This document shows positions 41,584 through 50,773 of a stretch of DNA of 62,762 nucleotides, piece after piece. Made by a program: the position numbers and the translations under genes. The notes beneath the pieces are model-generated. The model was given only the letters and a program-made list of their open reading frames with translations, was not told where the DNA came from and searched no databases. This DNA is from JAWKTM01 sp041399085 (GTDB lineage: Bacteria; Planctomycetota; Planctomycetia; Pirellulales; Pirellulaceae). Each line of letters starts with the position of its first letter. Within the stretch, counting starts at the first letter, position 1. Location: the NCBI GenBank assembly GCA_041399085.1, contig JAWKTM010000040.1:1-62762 (forward strand), given 5' to 3'.

Positions 41584-43233
41584 CTAAAAGCTCAGAATCA
41601 CATCCATCGCCAGGGTCCATTGCTGGCTGCTGTGTCCATCGTCGAAGGCCCGCATTCCCGCGTTTCCGCCGGGAACCGCGCCGTTGCCGCGAAAGTTCGA
41701 CCAATCCCAACGAACTTCGGGACGAAGGCAAATGCGCTCCGTTGGTTTCCAGTTCAGGCCGGCTGTGATAGCCACATAGTCACCGCCCAAGAATGTCGAT
41801 CCGCCCGGATTGAATTGAATGGGGACGGCAATGCGACTATGATCTTGGTCGCGAAACCACTCCATTCGCAGGCCGGCGGCCAACTGGGGATCTAGTTGGT
41901 AGATCAAATATTGATTGATCCCATACCATTTGGCCGTATCGAACGTGATAGTCATCGGCGCCATATTGACGACAACCCGTGCTCCCTCTTGGTAGCCGAA
42001 GTCGGGTTGGATGATATAACGCAGTCGGTCGGTCACCTGCTGTTGGAACAGGAGGCTTACAAAGTGACGGGCGTCGTCGGTACGGTGGCCTCCCATTCTC
42101 ACACCCGTGATATCCGCGCCGCTGTGAGCTCGGAGGATCAGCGTCGTGCGTTGGTCCAGCGACTCCCAGCCGACCGCGCCCAGCACACCCCACGGGTCGG
42201 CGTCGCTATCGACGTTGTCCCAACCAGCGGTGAACCCGAGCAGCGTGACAACATTGGATGCGGGCCGGTAGGCCGCCACGGCTCCCGTGAAAGTGAATGG
42301 CTCGCCATAAACGAATTGATAGGCATGCGAGTAGAAGAAGTTTTCGGGAGCGGCGATTTGTTCGTAGCCCATCGAGGCATAAAAATGGCCCGCGCGAACC
42401 GAAAGGCCATCGCCCCAAGGCGCGGCCAGTTCAACGTAAGCTTGGGGAATCGCCAAATGGTAGAGCTGATTTTCCCCGTTCCAATGTTCCGTGCCGTCCC
42501 GGTTGCGCTCCCAGCCCGAAGCGGTGACGAACCGCGCGTCGCTGCCGTACAGCAGATCGACGCGCCCGCCAATTTCCCACTCGGTTCCATCTTTGGCCAA
42601 TGGTTTTTCCAGACCCAGATACAACTGGTTCATCATCAGGTCGTTGGCCTGATCGTTGAACATCAGCGGGCGATTCAAGCCGTCGGAAGGGCTGGCGGGG
42701 TTCCACGTAAAGCCGTCTTGGACCCAACCGAAAAGATGCCAACCGCCGAACCGTCGTCGGTCGTGATCGATTTGCCCGTCGCGCGGCGGCGGACTGGCCG
42801 CGAATTCCTCCGCGATCGTGTCGGCTTCCAGCGTTTCAGCTAAGAACGGATCGGACACGAGCGGCAGCGAAACTGGCCGTGTTGTGGGCGGAGATTGCGC
42901 CGCCGGGACGCCTGGATGCGGAATCGGCCGTGGCACGTTGTCAGCGGGCAGCGCGGGCAGCACCGTTGCACCGGCTGCCATCGGCGGACGGCCAGCAGCC
43001 GGGAACGGCGGCGCGACATCGAAGGCCGCTGGCAGGACCGGCGACGTTCGGGCGTACGGATTGGCATCGACCGGTGGCAACCGCCAGGGTGCGGACTCAA
43101 TCGGTTTCGTGCGAATGTAATCGGCTGGCGAAGCGCTCGTGCCGTCGGTCCCCTGACCGCCAGCTCCGCGAGCCGTCAACACCATCAAAAGCGCGCAGCC
43201 CATGGCGCGCGCGAGTCCTCGCCCCGCTGTCAC
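41584..43233 (-). CDS. Outer-membrane beta-barrel porin, BBP2 (OmpL-like) family
   Basis: The 549-residue form from the GTG at 43233 has a signal peptide (RGLARAMGCALLMVLTARG), with AGGA about nine bases before the start. A proline-rich, probably disordered segment spans residues about 40-130. The barrel begins at WHLFGWVQDGFTWNPASPSD and has the family signature FNDQANDLMMNQLYLGLEKP. It ends in a phenylalanine (MDVILSF), the usual C-terminus of outer-membrane barrels. Alternating aromatic strands such as LRYIIQPDFGYQEGARVVV fit a porin. It should form a diffusion channel in the outer membrane; the solute is unknown. An in-frame TTG at 43317 would precede the signal and is rejected. Confidence 0.87.
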   Translation of the reverse strand: MTAGRGLARAMGCALLMVLTARGAGGQGTDGTSASPADYIRTKPIESAPWRLPPVDANPYARTSPVLPAAFDVAPPFPAAGRPPMAAGATVLPALPADNVPRPIPHPGVPAAQSPPTTRPVSLPLVSDPFLAETLEADTIAEEFAASPPPRDGQIDHDRRRFGGWHLFGWVQDGFTWNPASPSDGLNRPLMFNDQANDLMMNQLYLGLEKPLAKDGTEWEIGGRVDLLYGSDARFVTASGWERNRDGTEHWNGENQLYHLAIPQAYVELAAPWGDGLSVRAGHFYASMGYEQIAAPENFFYSHAYQFVYGEPFTFTGAVAAYRPASNVVTLLGFTAGWDNVDSDADPWGVLGAVGWESLDQRTTLILRAHSGADITGVRMGGHRTDDARHFVSLLFQQQVTDRLRYIIQPDFGYQEGARVVVNMAPMTITFDTAKWYGINQYLIYQLDPQLAAGLRMEWFRDQDHSRIAVPIQFNPGGSTFLGGDYVAITAGLNWKPTERICLRPEVRWDWSNFRGNGAVPGGNAGMRAFDDGHSSQQWTLAMDVILSF

Positions 43234-43429
43234 TTCAGCATCCTTGCCTGCTAGACAAAACGGAATCAGTTCGCGCGATGTTTGCCCCAAGGCGCGACTG
43301 GAAATTGCGCGCGGCAAGGATAAAGAACCTGCCCCTCGACCGACGCGTGGTAGGGAAAATACCGACGACCCATTGTCGCGGCAATAGCGGTTTGCCGTAG
43401 ATGGGCTCAGCGCGAAGGCGCCGTTCTGC

Positions 43430-45958
43430 TCACGTTGCCCGCAGAGCTTCGACGGCGTTGCCGCGCGTGGCGCGGGTGGCTGGGGACCAAGCGGCGAGGA
43501 TTACGAGCAGCATCGCGACGACGAAGCCTCCGCCGGCCAGTAGCGGGTGGAAGCGGAAGTCGACGACGTGGCCAATCGCTTTCAACGTCGAAAGGTTGAT
43601 CAAATAAGCCAGCCCCATGCCGGCGGCGATGCCGGGCAGAATGCCGATCAGGCCCAGGATGAACGCTTGGGCGAACACCATCGTTTGCACTTGACGCCGA
43701 GTCATTGCGATCACGCGTAGCATCGCCAACTCGCGGGCTTGCTCCAACACGTTCATGTGCAACGTGTTCGTGACGCCCAGCGCGGCGACCACCAAGCCCA
43801 GCACTAGCAGCACCCACAGACTGGCCACCACGCCGGCCATCATCGTGTCGATCATCGAAGCTAGCTCGCCGAACGATTGCACGATCAAGCCGTGCGGTTG
43901 GCTGATCGCCCGCAGTCGCTGTTCGACTTCGTCCAGCCGATCGTGATCCGCGCGAATTAGATAGACATCCACACCTTCCAGACCGAGCAGGCGCCGAGCC
44001 ACATCGCGTTGCATATGGACGGTCAGGCCGCCCGCCTGGTAGTCCTCGACCACCGTGGCGATCGGCAACCGGCGCAAACCCTCGCGCGTTTCCAGTTCCA
44101 ATTCGTCGCCCGCTTTCAGGCCGGTCCGCTGAGCCAACACGGTGCCGATCGCTACTTCGCCACGAATCAGCCGGCGGCGAATTTCCCGCGCCGTCATCCG
44201 CGTCCCTTCGAACGTGGCGTAATCCTCGGTCGGATATTCGCGAGCCAGAATCATCACCGATTGCCCGGCCGCTTGGGCTCGCACGAACCGCGCGGTGTCA
44301 ATCGTCGTGACGCCGGGCACTTCGCGAAGCTGCGGTTCGAGATTATCCGGGATCGATGCCGAGCTCCACGTCTCCAGATCGGGCATCATCGCTCGAATGA
44401 AAAAGTCGCTGGCGATCGCCGTGCGATACCAACGGCGGATGTCTTGCACGTTGTCGATCAGCGAGCTAGCGAGTCCGAAGCCGGTGGCCGAGGCGACGAA
44501 CAACACGCCGACGGTCAACGTCGTGCGAGTGCGATGGCGGAGCAGTTGGCGACGCGCCAGCCGCGACTCCACGCGCGACCACCAGGCGAGCAGCCCGGCC
44601 GCGAAGCTGGAAAGCGGGTGCAACACCAAAGCCATCACGGGGACCATCGCCACCAGCAACACGACCGCCGTAAGCACACGATCCAATCTCTGTAGGCGGC
44701 CTTGCAAATTGGCCAGCAACAACCCAAAGGCGACGATCGAACCGATCAGTCCCAGCGTCACCATCCACGAAGGCATGCCATCCGAATCGGTACGGCCCGC
44801 TTGGCCAATGCCTTCGCGCGGCGTGACACGTGTCGCTCGGAACGCCGGATACCAAACGCCCAGCGCCGAGATGCCCAGGCCGAACGCCGTGGCCCAAGCG
44901 AACGGCGCGATCGACAATCGCAGTGGCGGCAAGTCGGCTTGCATCAGCCGCCCGATCGCGGTCGACAAAACACCGGCTCCGGCCCAGCCCAGCAGCAGGC
45001 CGAGCGCCGTTCCGATCAAGGCCAGCATTACGGCTTCCCAATAGATCAGCGCCAGAATCTGCCGTCGCGTGGCCCCGATCGCTCGCAACATCGCCAATTG
45101 CGGGCGGCGTTGACCGACGTTCATCAGGAACGTATTCGCGATGATGAATACGGCGGCCAACAGCGAAAACGAAGTCGCCATGCGCACGCCGCTTTCGAAT
45201 GACAGCAGCGTTTCCTCGGCGAACTGCCCGCGCGAAGCCGGCGGATGCACGTCGGCTTCGGGAGGCAACTGCGGCCGAATCGCTTCGGCCACGGCCTCGA
45301 CCCGCTGAGGATCGTCGCGCGACGACTCATCCAACACGATTTGGATTTCGTCCACGGCGCCTTGAGCCGCGAAGCGACGTTGGGCGGCCGATAGCGTGAC
45401 AAACATCGACGCGCCCTGTCGCAACGCTCCGCCGCTGTGCGGACGCACCAACCCGGCGACATCGAACGTCACGAGTCCACGGCGCGAGAGAATCTTCACG
45501 GTGTCGCCGACGGACAGATTCATCCGCTCGGCGAAGTCGGCGTCCAGCAATGTCCCTTTGCTGTCCGTCACACCTGCCCCGTCAACCAGATCGAAGTCCG
45601 CCGCGACCGGATCGGCAACCCAATCGACGCCTTGCAGGATCAACCGCACACGGTCACCTTCCTCGGGGTAAAGGACCGTCGGACGTTGCAAGATCGCCAC
45701 GGTCTCGGCGACGCCCGGCGTGTCGGCGATTGTGGCGGCCAAGTGTTCGGGAACCGTGCCTCCGCCGGGCGCGGTTACTTCGAGCGAAGCGCGTCCACCG
45801 ACGGCCGAAGACATCGCGGCGTACGAACGCCGAGCCGCGTCGCTCGCCAAATCCACGGCCACCACGCAAGCCACGCCGATCACGATGCTGGCGATGGTCA
45901 ACAGAGTGCGCAGCCGATGCGTCCGGGCGGCTCGAACCGCCAGTTTGCGAATCACCAT
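43430..45958 (-). CDS. ABC transporter permease with two FtsX domains (MacB/LolC-like)
   Basis: This 842-residue protein has a first membrane helix at about residues 15-38 (TLLTIASIVIGVACVVAVDL), a periplasmic domain, an FtsX domain at about 265-385 (FSLLAAVFIIANTFLMNVGQ, QLAMLRAIGATRRQILALIY), helices at about 410-460, a second periplasmic domain and a second FtsX domain at about 720-835 (LGLVVAALGVTNTLHMNVLE, LAMLRVIAMTRRQVQTMVFA). This layout is that of permeases that move lipoproteins, lipids or peptides or transmit force, not small-molecule importers. The ATPase gene ends three bases before its start, so the pair is an operon. The substrate is unknown. No membrane-fusion partner gene is nearby. 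Confidence 0.92.
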   Translation of the reverse strand: MVIRKLAVRAARTHRLRTLLTIASIVIGVACVVAVDLASDAARRSYAAMSSAVGGRASLEVTAPGGGTVPEHLAATIADTPGVAETVAILQRPTVLYPEEGDRVRLILQGVDWVADPVAADFDLVDGAGVTDSKGTLLDADFAERMNLSVGDTVKILSRRGLVTFDVAGLVRPHSGGALRQGASMFVTLSAAQRRFAAQGAVDEIQIVLDESSRDDPQRVEAVAEAIRPQLPPEADVHPPASRGQFAEETLLSFESGVRMATSFSLLAAVFIIANTFLMNVGQRRPQLAMLRAIGATRRQILALIYWEAVMLALIGTALGLLLGWAGAGVLSTAIGRLMQADLPPLRLSIAPFAWATAFGLGISALGVWYPAFRATRVTPREGIGQAGRTDSDGMPSWMVTLGLIGSIVAFGLLLANLQGRLQRLDRVLTAVVLLVAMVPVMALVLHPLSSFAAGLLAWWSRVESRLARRQLLRHRTRTTLTVGVLFVASATGFGLASSLIDNVQDIRRWYRTAIASDFFIRAMMPDLETWSSASIPDNLEPQLREVPGVTTIDTARFVRAQAAGQSVMILAREYPTEDYATFEGTRMTAREIRRRLIRGEVAIGTVLAQRTGLKAGDELELETREGLRRLPIATVVEDYQAGGLTVHMQRDVARRLLGLEGVDVYLIRADHDRLDEVEQRLRAISQPHGLIVQSFGELASMIDTMMAGVVASLWVLLVLGLVVAALGVTNTLHMNVLEQARELAMLRVIAMTRRQVQTMVFAQAFILGLIGILPGIAAGMGLAYLINLSTLKAIGHVVDFRFHPLLAGGGFVVAMLLVILAAWSPATRATRGNAVEALRAT

Positions 45959-45961
45959 GAA

Positions 45962-46714
45962 CTAAGCTCGCTGAGTGGAAATGGCCGCGGCCGCTTCGCG
46001 CTGCACGGCTTGTTCGATTGCCTCGCCGCCTTGAAGCTGGCCGTCTTGCATGCGTAGGTTTCGGTCGGCCATCGCGGCGACCACCGGATCATGCGTGACC
46101 AGAATCACCGTCTGTTGTTGCTCGTCGACCAGCCGTCGCAGCAACTGCATCACACGTTGGCTATTGACGCTGTCCAAATTGCCGGTCGGTTCGTCGGCCA
46201 GCACAATCGCCGGCTCGATCGCCAAAGCGCGGGCGATCGCCACGCGCTGCTGTTCGCCGCCGGAAAGCATGCCGGGCAGATGCTCGCGGCGCTGCAGCAT
46301 CTCGACCAACTGCAAAGCGTCGGCCGCGCGGCGGTTGGCTTCGGTGGCCGAAACGCCATCCAACTCCAGCGGCAACGACACGTTCTCGATGGCGGACAGC
46401 ACGGGGAGCAAATTGAAAGCTTGAAACACAAAGCCGATTCGGCGGCGGCGAATCAGCGTGCGACGTTCGTCGCTCAGCGAAGCCAGATCGACGCCTTCCA
46501 ACAGAATGCGGCCGTCGGTCGGATTGTCGACCGCGCCTAGCATCGCCAGCAGCGTGCTCTTGCCCGATCCCGAAGGCCCGGTGATCGCCACCATCTCGCC
46601 TTGTTGGACCGTGAAGCTGACGCCGCGCAGCGCTTGCACGCGCGTCTCGCCCTCGCCGTAAACTTTAGTCAATCCTTCGATCTCAAATACGGGCTTGCCG
46701 CTAGTTCGTTCCAT
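45962..46714 (-). CDS. ABC transporter ATP-binding protein, LolD/MacB-like
   Basis: This 250-residue ATPase powers the FtsX-type permease encoded next. Walker A is GPSGSGKST, the Q-loop is FVFQAFNLLPVLSA, the signature is LSGGEQQRVAIARAL and Walker B is IVLADEPTGNLDS, typical of the LolD/MacB/FtsE branch, with VILVTHDPVVA carrying the switch His. The start is taken as the ATG at 46714 (MERTSGKPVFEIEGL); a frame running further upstream to 47041 lies over the 5' region and the zinc-ribbon gene and is not plausible. About 125 bases separate it from the gene upstream. Confidence 0.93.
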   Translation of the reverse strand: MERTSGKPVFEIEGLTKVYGEGETRVQALRGVSFTVQQGEMVAITGPSGSGKSTLLAMLGAVDNPTDGRILLEGVDLASLSDERRTLIRRRRIGFVFQAFNLLPVLSAIENVSLPLELDGVSATEANRRAADALQLVEMLQRREHLPGMLSGGEQQRVAIARALAIEPAIVLADEPTGNLDSVNSQRVMQLLRRLVDEQQQTVILVTHDPVVAAMADRNLRMQDGQLQGGEAIEQAVQREAAAAISTQRA

Positions 46715-46839
46715 GATGATGTTATGAGAATGGTTAAAAGTGTGGATTGTGGTGTGTGAGTGGGTGTGACTCGTAATGAGATATGGAGCGGGCGAGGTGG
46801 GATGGTCGGGTGTCGTGGCGCATCTTGACCGGGCCGCAT

Positions 46840-47982
46840 CTAGCGTGCCAGCAGTCCGCTGAGGATTAGGAACGTCAGGATCACCAGGGCGATGACTCCA
46901 AGAATCGTTCCGATGAGGGCCGCGATGCGTCGTTGCGATACTGGCTTGTCGCCCGCGATGCGGCCCGTTTGCCCGTTGACCAAAAAGCGAAACAGTTTGT
47001 CTCGATACCGATAGGTCAAGATATAAACGGGCAGCAGGCAAAGGTCCGAATTGACGCGCGTGAACTGTGTTTGCACCGCCAAATCTTGATGAGTGTCGCC
47101 GGGCATAAAAGCGCCCACGTTACTCTGTTCGCGGCGATAAAACTCTTGCTGACAGATTTGTAATGCGTCATTGCGGTCGATCGAATATTCCTCGCTCAGC
47201 CAGCCGGCCAGATAGAACGGTTCATAGCGTTTCAGCGCGGGAAGCTGAAACGGTTTGATCCGATCCGCTTCGGTCTGCGGCAAACCTCGGCTGCCGCTGA
47301 CCAAGTAGCCGCTGTAGTAACGGTGATGCCGGCCCGAGAGCGGCCACCATTCGGTCTCGCGCACTCGCCGAGTTTTCGTGACTCTGTTTCCCTTCGAATC
47401 GGTCTCGGTGTACGTTTCCGTCCGATACCAATACTCGCCGATCGAAGCCGACCAGTCGCTTTCGGCCAGCATCGAGAACGACCAAAACGGCAGGTAGACG
47501 CCTCGCAGCTTGTCGGCGATCTCGGCGTGCTTCAGGTCGCCCGGTCGATACCAAGCGTTCTGGCCAATCCACTCGCGAAACATCTTCCGCGCTTGTTCCG
47601 CCGTCACCGAAAATCCAATCACAAACTCCGGCGGTTGACGGCCAGTCAGATCGGGCGAGTATTCGACGACGTAGGTCGAGTCGCAGAACGGGCAGGCAAA
47701 ACTGCGTTGCTGCAAATCCATCGCGATCTCGGCGCCGCACGTTTCGCAGCGCAAATGCTTCTTCGGCTCGGCGACCTCGGCTTCGATCGGCGCCGCCGAA
47801 TGCGCATTGGGTGTTCCGCAAGCCGGACAGAATTTGTCGAGCGGCTCGACCGGCGATCCGCAAGCTTCGCACAAGTCGCCGTGCGGCGCGGGCAGATCGC
47901 GGTCGATCAACACCACTTCGGCATCAATCGGCTCGGCCGTCGATGTCCCGCGTGTCTCGTTGATGAACTCGATGTCCGCCAT
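46840..47982 (-). CDS. Membrane-anchored double zinc-ribbon protein
   Basis: The 380-residue protein has two zinc ribbons near the N-terminus: C38xxC41 with C52xxC55, and C79xxC82 with C97xxC100. The middle part (about 110-340) is a soluble domain with many aromatic residues (GVYLPFWSFSMLAESDWSAS, YRTETYTETDSKGN, FYLAGWLSEEYS), and one membrane helix ends the protein (IAALIGTILGVIALVILTFL). Proteins of this build are widespread as uncharacterised membrane proteins. The ribbons would lie in the cytoplasm if the helix is a simple C-terminal anchor. It lies upstream of the MacB/Lol-like transporter on the same strand and may share its transcript. Confidence 0.8.
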   Translation of the reverse strand: MADIEFINETRGTSTAEPIDAEVVLIDRDLPAPHGDLCEACGSPVEPLDKFCPACGTPNAHSAAPIEAEVAEPKKHLRCETCGAEIAMDLQQRSFACPFCDSTYVVEYSPDLTGRQPPEFVIGFSVTAEQARKMFREWIGQNAWYRPGDLKHAEIADKLRGVYLPFWSFSMLAESDWSASIGEYWYRTETYTETDSKGNRVTKTRRVRETEWWPLSGRHHRYYSGYLVSGSRGLPQTEADRIKPFQLPALKRYEPFYLAGWLSEEYSIDRNDALQICQQEFYRREQSNVGAFMPGDTHQDLAVQTQFTRVNSDLCLLPVYILTYRYRDKLFRFLVNGQTGRIAGDKPVSQRRIAALIGTILGVIALVILTFLILSGLLAR

Positions 47983-48013
47983 GCGCTCTGAGCACCGTTC
48001 GAACTAATGTCGA

Positions 48014-48087
48014 CTTTCGCTCCGCGAAAGCCGTTCGATTGTTTCAGCAGATTGCTTCGCAATCGCTTTCCTTTCGCGGAGCGAAAG
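48014..48087. repeat. Inverted pair of palindromic repeats (REP/BIME-like)
   Basis: Two copies of the palindrome (CTTTCGCTCCGCGAAAG at 48014-48030 and CTTTCGCGGAGCGAAAG at 48071-48087) face each other, separated by 40 bases that hold a third, unrelated hairpin, GATTGC-TTC-GCAATC (48050-48064). The flanks TCGA and GGCGACTAT are mirror-related. It lies between ruvA and the zinc-ribbon gene. The same palindrome occurs at 22784. Confidence 0.82.
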
Positions 48088-48139
48088 GCGACTATCATTT
48101 CAACGCTGCGTATCGACATCGCGTCGCTAACTCGCGTCG

Positions 48140-48775
48140 CTAATTGGCTCGATGACTCACTTGATAGACCGCTTGGAACAGAGCTTCGACATCCTTGAAC
48201 TTCTGGCCGGTCGCCAGCGCCGCGTCGATCATTTTCCGCGCGTCCGATTCGCCGTGTCCCAACGCCAGCAGCGCCTCGAACGTTTCGCGCACCACGTCGT
48301 GCTGCACATCCTTGCCGCCGCCCGCCGCCGGATCTTGCGACACCAGCAACGCGAATTTCGACATCTTGCGCCGCAGCTTGGCAATGATCCGTTCGCTAGT
48401 CGCCGCCCCGATTCCGGGTAACGCCGACAGCCCCTTCGCATCTTGCTCTTCGATCAGCACCGCCACATCTTGCACCGGCCGCACCATCGCCCGCAACGCC
48501 TTTTTCACGCCGACGCCATCGACCGAGCAGAACATCTCGAAGAACTCGCGTTCGGCTTCGTTCAGAAAGCCGATCAGCCGCGGAGTCAGCCGGCCATGCG
48601 CCGGGTTGCCTTCTAAATACTCGATCGTGTGCAGACTAACCGTGTCGCCGATCGCGCCTTGAAGTCGCCGCCGAGCGAACTCGGGAATCAACACTTGCCG
48701 CTCGAAACATTCGACCGCCAGCGTCGCTTGGTCCTGCGCCACGGCCACTAACCGTCCGGTGATTTTCGTAATCAA
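48140..48775 (-). CDS. ruvA: Holliday junction DNA helicase subunit RuvA
   Basis: RuvA binds four-way junctions and loads the RuvB motor for branch migration. The 211-residue form starts at a TTG (ITKITGRLVAVAQDQ) with GAGGA about nine bases upstream, which agrees with the family N-terminus; the open frame extends to a GTG at 48823 without similarity. Domain I is the OB fold, domain II shows the two helix-hairpin-helix motifs (SVDGVGVKKALRAM and LSALPGIGAATSERI), and domain III ends in a UBA-like bundle (FEALLALGHGESDARKMIDA). ruvB or ruvC are not beside it here. It is divergent from the ceramidase-like gene across about 125 bases. Confidence 0.95.
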   Translation of the reverse strand: MITKITGRLVAVAQDQATLAVECFERQVLIPEFARRRLQGAIGDTVSLHTIEYLEGNPAHGRLTPRLIGFLNEAEREFFEMFCSVDGVGVKKALRAMVRPVQDVAVLIEEQDAKGLSALPGIGAATSERIIAKLRRKMSKFALLVSQDPAAGGGKDVQHDVVRETFEALLALGHGESDARKMIDAALATGQKFKDVEALFQAVYQVSHRAN

Positions 48776-48901
48776 AGGTTCCGTCCTCGAAGTACATCGT
48801 CGTCGGTCGCCGCCCGCAACCATTTGCTTTCGCGGGCCTTCGCGCCGCGCATCATGGTATCATGCGGTCGTTGAAAGTCAGCCCGGCAGGAGAACCAAGC
48901 C

Positions 48902-50335
48902 ATGCGAAACCACTGCTCGAACGTCTGTTGCTTGCGTCAAATTGTGGTCCCGTTCGCGATTGTCGCGGCGGTGTTGTCCATGATTGTACCGGTCGGTCAA
49001 GCGGCCGAGCCGTTGCGAGTCGGCGTGTTCGACGTCGATGCGTCGCCAGCCATCGGCAGTCCGCTGGCTTATGATCCGACCAAAGAAGTCACGTCGCCGC
49101 TCAGTTGCCGTGGCCTCGTGCTGCTGGGCGACGAACGGCCGATCGTGCTGTGCGCCGTCGATTGGATCGGGATCAGCAACGGCGGCCGGCAAGCCTTTCG
49201 CGAAGGTTTGGCCGCGGCCGTGGGAACCGATGTCGAGCGAGTTGCCTTGCACACGTTGCATCAACACGACGCCCCGCGGTGTGACTTCACGACCGATATG
49301 GTGCTGGCCGCCTACGGTTTGAATACGCAGGTGTTCGACACGCCGATGGCCCGAGACGTTATCCGTCGCGCTTCGGCCGCCGTGAAACGCGCGATGGCCG
49401 AAGCCCAACCGGTCACCCATTTGGGTCTAGGCGAAGCCGAGATTGAAAAAGTGGCCTCGAATCGCCGTATTTTGGGTCCGGATGGCAAAGTCCAGTTCGT
49501 TCGCTACACGGCTTGTCGCGACCCGGAAATCCGCGCGAAGCCGGTTGGCACGATCGACCCGAAAGTGAAGCTGATCAGTTTTTGGAACGAGGATCGGCCG
49601 CTGGCCGTGCTGACTTACTATGCCACGCATCCGCAAAGCTACTATCGCACGGGCGGAGCGAATCCCGATTTTCCCGGCATGGCCCGCAACGCTCGACAGA
49701 CCGCCACGGGTGTGCCTCACATCCATTTCAACGGCGCGGGTGGCAACATCGGCGCGGGCAAGTGGAACGATGGTTCGCCCGAGAACCGTCAGGTTTTGGC
49801 CGATCGCGTGGCTGACGGGATGCGTCGCGCTTGGGAGTCGATCCAAAAACAGCCGATCTCGGCGGCCGACATGAGCTGGCGTCACGTAAAGGTGTCGTTG
49901 CCGCTAGCGCCGCATCTGGACGAAGCGGCGTTGCAGAAGACGCTCGACGACGAAACGCAACCTGCGACGGCTCGCGTCGGCGCGGCCAGCGATCTGGTGT
50001 GGGTCCGCCGCCACTTGGCCGGCGACAAAATCGATATCGGTTGTTTGACCTTGGCCGACACGCGCGTGCTGCACATGCCGGGCGAGTTGTTCGTCGAGTA
50101 TCAATTGGCGGCCCAGCAGCTTCGGCCGGATTTGTTCGTCGCGATGGCCGCGTATGGCGAGTACGGCTCGGGCTATATCGGCACCGCGATCGGCTATACC
50201 CAAGGCGGATACGAAACCAGCCCGCGAGCGTCGAACACCGCTCCCGAGGTCGAGCACGTCTTGGTCTCGGCGATGCGCGAGTTGCTGGAAGCCCAAGACC
50301 GCGAGCTCGGACCGTTAGGCACCGACGGCAGTTAA
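48902..50335 (+). CDS. Secreted neutral-ceramidase-like protein
   Basis: The 477-residue protein has a signal peptide with a hydrophobic core (VVPFAIVAAVLSMIVPVGQA). The mature part resembles the neutral/alkaline ceramidase fold: VGVFDVDASPAIGSPLAYD at the start, LHTLHQHDAPRCDFT where zinc-binding histidines are expected, YYATHPQSYYRTGGANPDFP and HIHFNGAGGNIGAGKWNDG. Planctomycetes carry many such proteins of unknown substrate; an amide or ester hydrolase in the periplasm is a fair guess. The ATG follows a GCAGGAG element. It stands alone, with ruvA divergent. Confidence 0.82.
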   Translation: MRNHCSNVCCLRQIVVPFAIVAAVLSMIVPVGQAAEPLRVGVFDVDASPAIGSPLAYDPTKEVTSPLSCRGLVLLGDERPIVLCAVDWIGISNGGRQAFREGLAAAVGTDVERVALHTLHQHDAPRCDFTTDMVLAAYGLNTQVFDTPMARDVIRRASAAVKRAMAEAQPVTHLGLGEAEIEKVASNRRILGPDGKVQFVRYTACRDPEIRAKPVGTIDPKVKLISFWNEDRPLAVLTYYATHPQSYYRTGGANPDFPGMARNARQTATGVPHIHFNGAGGNIGAGKWNDGSPENRQVLADRVADGMRRAWESIQKQPISAADMSWRHVKVSLPLAPHLDEAALQKTLDDETQPATARVGAASDLVWVRRHLAGDKIDIGCLTLADTRVLHMPGELFVEYQLAAQQLRPDLFVAMAAYGEYGSGYIGTAIGYTQGGYETSPRASNTAPEVEHVLVSAMRELLEAQDRELGPLGTDGS

Positions 50336-50741
50336 GCCCAAACTCCGACCACGCTCGGGTAAGAACTCGTCCGCAGATAACTTGCCATTTTAGCGGAACG
50401 CGCGAGCCGTCCGGTGCCACGCTCGGCTAAGGTCTCCCGACCTAGTGCCGCCGACGCGCTCGGCTTAGGTCTCCCGACTAGTCGAAACCGCCGACCGAAG
50501 GTCTCCAAAGTAACGATCAATCCAGCGTCGCCCAGCCGTATCCGTGGCGCTCGTTTCATATAGCAAACGTGCCCACCGCGACCAGCTTTAACCAACCGCC
50601 TTGAGCACCTTCCGCACGATCTTGCTTGCCCACCGATTCTCGTCGTGGTTTAATCCGGTTTGGCGGTTCGTTATCGATTGTTCTTTAGACCGCCGTTCTG
50701 AATTGATTCCGTGTTATTCATTTCATGCGGAGAATGGTGTG
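50336..50741. other. Intergenic with a short direct repeat
   Basis: No gene is seen. A direct repeat GCTCGGCTAAGGTCTCCCGAC / GCTCGGCTTAGGTCTCCCGAC occurs at 50421 and 50458, a 37-base period, with weaker copies (GCTCGGGTAAG near 50353, CGAAGGTCTCC near 50496). It follows the ceramidase-like gene. It may be transcript-end debris or a small mobile-repeat family. Confidence 0.5.
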
Positions 50742-50773
50742 ATGAAAAGGCTTTTTTTGCGCGCGTAGCGGCG

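Noticed and set aside
50415..50480. Two-copy 37-base repeat considered as a mini-CRISPR
   Set aside because: The repeat is followed directly by unlike flanks, only two good copies exist and no cas gene is near.
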